A stretch of 8,820 nt of DNA. Origin: CAZCWX01 sp964502465 (GTDB lineage Bacteria > Desulfobacterota > Binatia > Bin18). Shown piece after piece: positions 5,300 to 8,820 of the stretch. The DNA is taken from contig CAZCWX010000504.1 of NCBI GenBank assembly GCA_964502465.1, positions 1 to 8,820 on the forward strand. The letters are read 5' to 3'. A program made the translations under genes and the position numbers. The notes under the pieces were generated by a model. That model saw only the letters and a program-made list of their open reading frames with translations, had not been told where the DNA came from and did no database searches. How positions within the stretch are numbered: position 1 is the stretch's first letter; each line of letters starts with the position of its first letter.

Positions 5300-6304
5300 T
5301 CACAGTCCAGATGCTGCCCGTCCCAGAAAGCGAAATATGTTCACCACGAACCACTCACGCGCATCCGTCCACTGCGCGCATAATTGAAAGCCATACATGG
5401 CCAACTGCAGGCGGATTTCCTGAGGGTCAAACTTTCGGGAAATCTCAGTATGAATCGTCTCACCTACGCGAAACGGCACGCGCAACCCAAGATCAGCAAG
5501 GTGCACCTCCTGTGCAGCGGTGCTCTGCAAATGCATTTCGATTTGGTGGCACTCTCGATTGTAAAAGGCAAGATGAGCAAAATTCGCCAGATGAAAGTTA
5601 GCGTGGAGCTCGCGATTGAGGCGCTGAAGCATATTGATATTGAATAAGGCAGTAATCCCCGCCCGGTCGTTATAGGCAGCTTCAAGAATATCAACAGATT
5701 TTCTCAGGTCCAAGCCTAACAAAAGATAGTCACCGTCTTGCAGTGACGCAGCCAGATGCCCAAAGAACTGTTCCTGTTCTGCAAGAGTAAAATTCCCAAG
5801 ATTACTGCCGAGAAATAATACCAGCCGGCATGACGCATCAGGCAATACGGATAAGCCATTGAAATAGTCTGTTGCTAACCCATCGATGTGGATCTGCGGA
5901 TAATCGGCCTGCAACAAATGCGCGGACGCTCGCAGCATCGACTCGCTAATGTCGATGGGAATGTAATGGAGTTGATAGCCTCGCCGCGTCCCTTCATTCA
6001 ACAACAGGCGTGTTTTGGTCGCGCTGCCACTGCCCAACTCGACAATGCTGCACGCTCCCACAACATCCAGAATGTCAGCCGCGTGGGTTGTCAAGATTGC
6101 CGCTTCTGTTCGTGTTAAATAATACTCCGGCTGCCGGCAGATTTCTTCAAAGAGTTGCGAGCCCCGCTCGTCGTAGAAATATCGAGGGGGAAGAGTTTTC
6201 TGCTGTTGCTGTAAACCAACAGTAACATCCTCGCGCAGTCGCGAATGGATGACTACCGGGACACGAATACGCAGGCCGTTCTTCTCCAGAGATACAGTGC
6301 TCAT
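5300..6304 (-). CDS. egtD: L-histidine N(alpha)-methyltransferase (ergothioneine synthesis)
   Basis: A 334-residue EgtD, which uses three SAM molecules to trimethylate histidine to hercynine, the first step of ergothioneine synthesis. The family opening PPRYFYDERGSQLFEEICRQ (39-58) and PEYYLTRTE (59-67) are present, followed by the SAM loop ELGSGSATKTRLLL (89-102), PIDISESML (116-124) and FLGSNLGNF (164-172). Near the end HTEISRKF (285-292) carries Glu287 and Ser289. These match Glu282 and Ser284 of the mycobacterial enzyme, which bind the histidine imidazole. Asn168 in GSNLGN is the likely counterpart of the amino-group-binding Asn166. Length is normal. The ATG at 6304 gives the expected N-terminus; only a weak AGG lies upstream. 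It sits 74 bases after egtC and 3 bases before the asparaginase start. Confidence 0.93.
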   Translation of the reverse strand: MSTVSLEKNGLRIRVPVVIHSRLREDVTVGLQQQQKTLPPRYFYDERGSQLFEEICRQPEYYLTRTEAAILTTHAADILDVVGACSIVELGSGSATKTRLLLNEGTRRGYQLHYIPIDISESMLRASAHLLQADYPQIHIDGLATDYFNGLSVLPDASCRLVLFLGSNLGNFTLAEQEQFFGHLAASLQDGDYLLLGLDLRKSVDILEAAYNDRAGITALFNINMLQRLNRELHANFHLANFAHLAFYNRECHQIEMHLQSTAAQEVHLADLGLRVPFRVGETIHTEISRKFDPQEIRLQLAMYGFQLCAQWTDAREWFVVNIFRFLGRAASGL

Positions 6305-6378
6305 AGTTCATAACCTAGTTGAAAAGGGTTTCCTCGAAACTCACGTGGGAGGAGCTGATGTTGGAATACCCCGCAATT

Positions 6379-7194
6379 TCATGCAAATCCTTTATAGGGA
6401 AGAGAATGAAGGTGCGGTTCAAGTCCTTTATCGAAAGCAACCAGACTGCCAACCGGAACGGTAATCCACTGTGGACTGGGAAATAATTGTTCTGAGGCAA
6501 CAACTGCTGCATTGGGGAAAAAAGAACTTTTGGTAATGCAATATAAAGATGGGGCCAGGTCTTTGGTGGCAAACCGCGAGATGACCATACACTCGCCATT
6601 CGTAACAGCAATATTCAGCGCCAGATGAATTCCGATACGGGCAGCCCAGAGAGACAGTTGCCCGATCGTCTTGCTGACAACCTTAACCAACGTTGACAGT
6701 GTCACAGGCCGACCGTGTAGAGTATTCAATAAAAGCGCAAAGATGTGTTCTGAGTCAGTGGTCCCGCCAATCGCAGTGTAATACTCATCCCGTAACGCTT
6801 CCCGTATCTGACGCATTAGCGTGAAGCGGAAATTATCAATGTAGCCGTTGTGCATGAATAAGAGTTGCTGGGAAGCGAACGGCTGGCAATTACTCTGGTC
6901 CACTGCCACATCAGCGGTCGCACTACGTACGTTCGCGAAGATGCAATCGGAGGCAATGTGTTTACTGAGGCCAACAAGATTGCGGTCACTCCAAATCGGG
7001 CTTGGGTTCGTGTAGACGCACGGAGTCGGATCGAGCGCACGATTATACCACCCGACACCAAACCCGTCGGCATTGACAACACCGGAGGTCATCTCAACCG
7101 GTTGGTAGCTCTGCACCACGAGCGAATGCTCGGGTGCGCTAATCACACGCGCCAGTGTCACAGCTTGACCAAGATAGGCAACAAAGCGGCACAT
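6379..7194 (-). CDS. egtC: Gamma-glutamyl-hercynylcysteine S-oxide hydrolase
   Basis: A 271-residue class II (Ntn) glutamine-amidotransferase-fold protein of the EgtC family. EgtC cuts the gamma-glutamyl group from gamma-glutamyl-hercynylcysteine sulfoxide during ergothioneine synthesis. The protein begins MCRFVAYLG, so removal of Met exposes the nucleophile Cys2. VVQSYQPVEMTSGVVNADGFGVGWY (26-50), FANVRSAT (86-93), FMHNGYIDNFR (113-123), GTTDSEHIFALLLN (144-157) and VVASE (231-235) are the usual family blocks; they closely resemble the cyanobacterial-type EgtC. No synthetase domain is attached, excluding asparagine synthase or GlmS. The ATG at 7194 is fixed by the need for Cys at position 2. 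No Shine-Dalgarno is visible because repeat D lies directly upstream. It lies between the ATP-grasp gene and egtD, in the same direction. Confidence 0.9.
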   Translation of the reverse strand: MCRFVAYLGQAVTLARVISAPEHSLVVQSYQPVEMTSGVVNADGFGVGWYNRALDPTPCVYTNPSPIWSDRNLVGLSKHIASDCIFANVRSATADVAVDQSNCQPFASQQLLFMHNGYIDNFRFTLMRQIREALRDEYYTAIGGTTDSEHIFALLLNTLHGRPVTLSTLVKVVSKTIGQLSLWAARIGIHLALNIAVTNGECMVISRFATKDLAPSLYCITKSSFFPNAAVVASEQLFPSPQWITVPVGSLVAFDKGLEPHLHSLPYKGFA

Positions 7195-7199
7195 ATGTT

Positions 7200-7302
7200 T
7201 AGTTGTCAGTTATCAGTTCCCAGTTGCCAGTACCCAGTCGTCAGGAAACAGGTTGCTATCCATGTCCTACTAACCACTGACTACTAACCACTGACCACTG
7301 AA
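7200..7302. repeat. Heptamer inverted repeat D (TCAGTNN units)
   Basis: The gap between the ATP-grasp gene and egtC is made of two seven-base-periodic arms. The left arm (about 7204-7240) has TCAGTTA TCAGTTC CCAGTTG CCAGTAC CCAGT. The right arm, read in reverse (about 7302-7271), has TCAGTGG TCAGTGG TTAGTAG TCAGTGG TTAG. The arms are inverted with respect to each other around a roughly 30-base centre. The unit differs from that of elements A-C (TCAGC/GCTGA), so it is a relative rather than a copy. It resembles the short tandemly repeated heptamers known from cyanobacterial genomes. The right arm runs into the 3' end of the ATP-grasp gene. Confidence 0.7.
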
Positions 7303-8510
7303 CGTTCCCATGGCGAACTCTCAGGTTGTTTGAGCAACAACTGCCGCAGACGGTTAGCTTCTGCACAAATCTCTTCATAGCTGCTGCCAAACAGGTCGAT
7401 CTGCGCCAGGACAATACCGAACTCGCTCATCTGCTTGATCCAGTCTCCTGGAGAGAAGTACATCGTTAATTGCGGAATCGTCCGCGCACAGGCAAAATCC
7501 ACAAGATTGTCTGCCCAATCCTCCGCAAAAGTAATGAGGTTGAACTGTCCGCCAACCCTCTTGCTACGAGTCTCGGGCGGTGGAGGATTCTGACCACATG
7601 CCAGCGCGAGGCCGGCTTCGTATATGCAGCTCCCTAAACACGAGCGATAGAGATTGTAAAAGCAGGTCGCCGCTCGGCCGTTGATTTCCGTCAGGGTAAC
7701 GGAGTCTTCATGACACCAGAACTCAATGTTGAAGAAACCATTATCCAGACCGACCTTGCGAATAGCCTCGGCGGCTTGCGTGGCGAGCTGCGCCTGCATA
7801 TGTACGGGGTGTCGAGACGGCAGGGAAAAGTTATCGATCACCCGCGTTCCCGGGTAGGTATTGGTATCAGTGATGGCCCATAGATACGGCTGCTTCTGAT
7901 AGACCCACCCCTCCACAGTCACCTGAGGTCCATCAATAAATTCCTCAACCAACATAATGTCCCGTGTTGCCAAAGGATATTTCTGTGCATCGATGTATCG
8001 ACGGAAAAACGGGTAATAGAGTGGTGACCAGGCGCCATAGTCGCGGCGGGCAATCGAGAGCGCCTGTTGCAGATCCTGTGGAGATTCAAGCTTGAACCCC
8101 AAAATTCCCAGATTGAGCCAGGGAGGTTTTACATAACAGGGATACGAGATCCCTACCTGGTGCTCATCCCAGAGATCGATGTAGGTGCAGCGGATTGGTG
8201 AGGGTTCACACTGGCGCGCATAGTATTTATGCATACAGAGGAAGACGGATTCGACACTTGGGCCGGGAAAACCAAACTCTTCACACAAGACCGCCGCCAC
8301 CAAGTCAGCCACATCCCGTGAGTAAAACACCGCATCAATGTGCTGCGCCCTCACGTACGCTCGGCATCGATCAATATATGCGAGCAGGTCAAGATCGGGA
8401 GACGGGGTCCTGGGATTGAGCTGCGCATCCAGGAAGTGAAAATTGTACCCGCTGATCTGCGCGAGAGCGTTGCGGTCTCTTTGAGACGGGCAGGTAATGA
8501 GCACGTCCAT
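7284..8510 (-). CDS. ATP-grasp ligase in an ergothioneine cluster
   Basis: A 408-residue ATP-grasp-fold enzyme, expected to join a carboxylate to an amine or other nucleophile through an acyl-phosphate. An N-terminal alpha/beta domain begins MDVLITCPSQRDRN. The ATP-binding part has SYPCYVKPP (122-130, Lys128 as nucleotide-binding lysine) and IMLVEEFIDGPQVTVEGWVY (185-204). FFNIEFWCHEDSVTLTEINGR (259-279) follows, with Glu263, Glu275 and Asn277 as probable metal ligands and Arg279 for substrate. It is most like amino-acid ligase-type ATP-grasp proteins. The ATG at 8510 is preferred over 8567: the protein then starts at the first beta-strand, and GAGGGTGG lies upstream. It heads the run ATP-grasp, egtC, egtD, asparaginase. 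It could make gamma-glutamylcysteine in place of EgtA, or another conjugate. The last residues (RSVVSG) and stop lie in repeat D. Confidence 0.83.
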   Translation of the reverse strand: MDVLITCPSQRDRNALAQISGYNFHFLDAQLNPRTPSPDLDLLAYIDRCRAYVRAQHIDAVFYSRDVADLVAAVLCEEFGFPGPSVESVFLCMHKYYARQCEPSPIRCTYIDLWDEHQVGISYPCYVKPPWLNLGILGFKLESPQDLQQALSIARRDYGAWSPLYYPFFRRYIDAQKYPLATRDIMLVEEFIDGPQVTVEGWVYQKQPYLWAITDTNTYPGTRVIDNFSLPSRHPVHMQAQLATQAAEAIRKVGLDNGFFNIEFWCHEDSVTLTEINGRAATCFYNLYRSCLGSCIYEAGLALACGQNPPPPETRSKRVGGQFNLITFAEDWADNLVDFACARTIPQLTMYFSPGDWIKQMSEFGIVLAQIDLFGSSYEEICAEANRLRQLLLKQPESSPWERSVVSG

Positions 8511-8588
8511 AGCGTCCACCCTCTTTTTCCGGTAACAGACCTCTGCTGAGCCGCCCTCTGGCCGCATGTAACGTTTTGTGCTCCGGCA

Positions 8589-8616
8589 TTTTTAGTGATT
8601 GCTTCTCGTGTGTCAA
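8589..8616 (-). promoter_or_regulatory. Candidate sigma-70-type promoter of the ATP-grasp/egt operon
   Basis: On the minus strand a perfect -35 box TTGACA (8616-8611) is followed, after 16 bases, by TAAAAA (8594-8589), a four-of-six match to TATAAT. Transcription would begin near 8582, giving a leader of about 70 bases before the ATG at 8510. It lies between repeat C and the first gene of the minus-strand run, where an operon promoter is expected. The -10 box is weak, so this is a candidate only. Confidence 0.42.
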
Positions 8617-8633
8617 CCATCATTTGGTTAAAA

Positions 8634-8770
8634 GCTATCAGCTATCAGCCATCAGCTTTCAACAACAAGAGGAAATGCTTAAGGCTCCAGACTACAGGCT
8701 GCAGGGAGGGGCCCCTAAAGCCTACAGCCTTTGGCCTGTAGCCTGCCGTATAGAGCTGACAACTAACAAC
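8634..8770 (+). repeat. Heptamer palindromic element, copy C
   Basis: This copy has the same orientation and layout as B. The left arm is CTATCAG CTATCAG CCATCAG CTTTCAA. The central hairpin has ACAGGCTGCAGGGAGGGG (8694-8711), identical to 2893-2910 in B, followed by CCCTAAAGCCTA and GGCCTGTAGCC as in B. The right arm holds TATAGAGCTGA, then ACAACTAACAAC. Beyond it seven-base steps seem to go on as TGCCTTTTGCCTTTT (8779-8793). It lies upstream of the minus-strand operon promoter; nothing else is recognisable in the last 50 bases of the window. Confidence 0.8.
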
Positions 8771-8820
8771 TTCTCCCTGCCTTTTGCCTTTTCAGCGTGG
8801 CTGGGCTATAGGGGGAGTAT

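Noticed and set aside
8511..8567. Upstream ATG giving 19 extra residues on the ATP-grasp protein
   Set aside because: The added residues (MRPEGGSAEVCYRKKRVDA) do not look like the family's first strand. The ATG at 8510 starts right at the beta-strand MDVLIT with GAGGGTGG before it.

Overview
The window is 8.8 kb of bacterial chromosome with dense coding and about 50-55% GC by eye. It comes from an organism I cannot place to genus. The mix of a flavin-dependent oxidoreductase, a homogentisate-dioxygenase-like cupin, a crotonase and an ergothioneine cluster, separated by palindromic and heptamer-built repeats, suggests an uncultured Gram-negative with a large repeat-rich genome (Tectomicrobia- or Binatota-like). 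That placement is a weak inference from repeat style, not from a marker gene.

Left part, plus strand (1-3870). The window opens inside the 3' end of a histidinol-phosphate aminotransferase (hisC). A 240-base gap follows, holding a double-hairpin REP/BIME-like unit and a second GC-rich hairpin repeat. Three plus-strand catabolic-type genes come next: an LLM-class flavin oxidoreductase (540-1586), a homogentisate 1,2-dioxygenase-like cupin (1704-2828) and an enoyl-CoA hydratase/isomerase family protein (2995-3870). They look like an oxidative ring-degradation set (oxygenation, ring cleavage, CoA-ester processing), but the pathway is inferred. The crotonase lacks both glutamates of classical hydratases and has an unusual basic tail. 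Copies of one heptamer-based palindromic element (A and B) sit in inverted orientation on either side of the cupin gene.

Middle (3871-4294). Two overlapping tiny membrane-protein ORFs lie on the plus strand. A minus-strand remnant of what looks like a Uma2-type nuclease C-terminus lies just past the asparaginase gene. A likely minus-strand intrinsic terminator is embedded in the 3' end of the crotonase gene.

Right part, minus strand (8510 down to 4295). Four genes run in one direction: an ATP-grasp ligase, EgtC (gamma-glutamyl amidohydrolase of ergothioneine synthesis), EgtD (histidine N-alpha-methyltransferase) and an L-asparaginase whose GTG start lies 3 bases after the egtD stop. A TTGACA-containing promoter candidate precedes the ATP-grasp gene. 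EgtD makes hercynine and EgtC normally removes glutamate from the gamma-glutamyl-cysteinyl-hercynine intermediate. The window shows neither EgtB nor a classical EgtA. The ATP-grasp enzyme may therefore make the gamma-glutamyl donor in place of EgtA, or build a different hercynine-derived product. This is the most interesting system in the window. A third copy of the heptamer element (C) closes the window upstream of the operon, and a related repeat (D) fills the gap between the ATP-grasp gene and egtC and supplies the last codons of the ATP-grasp gene.
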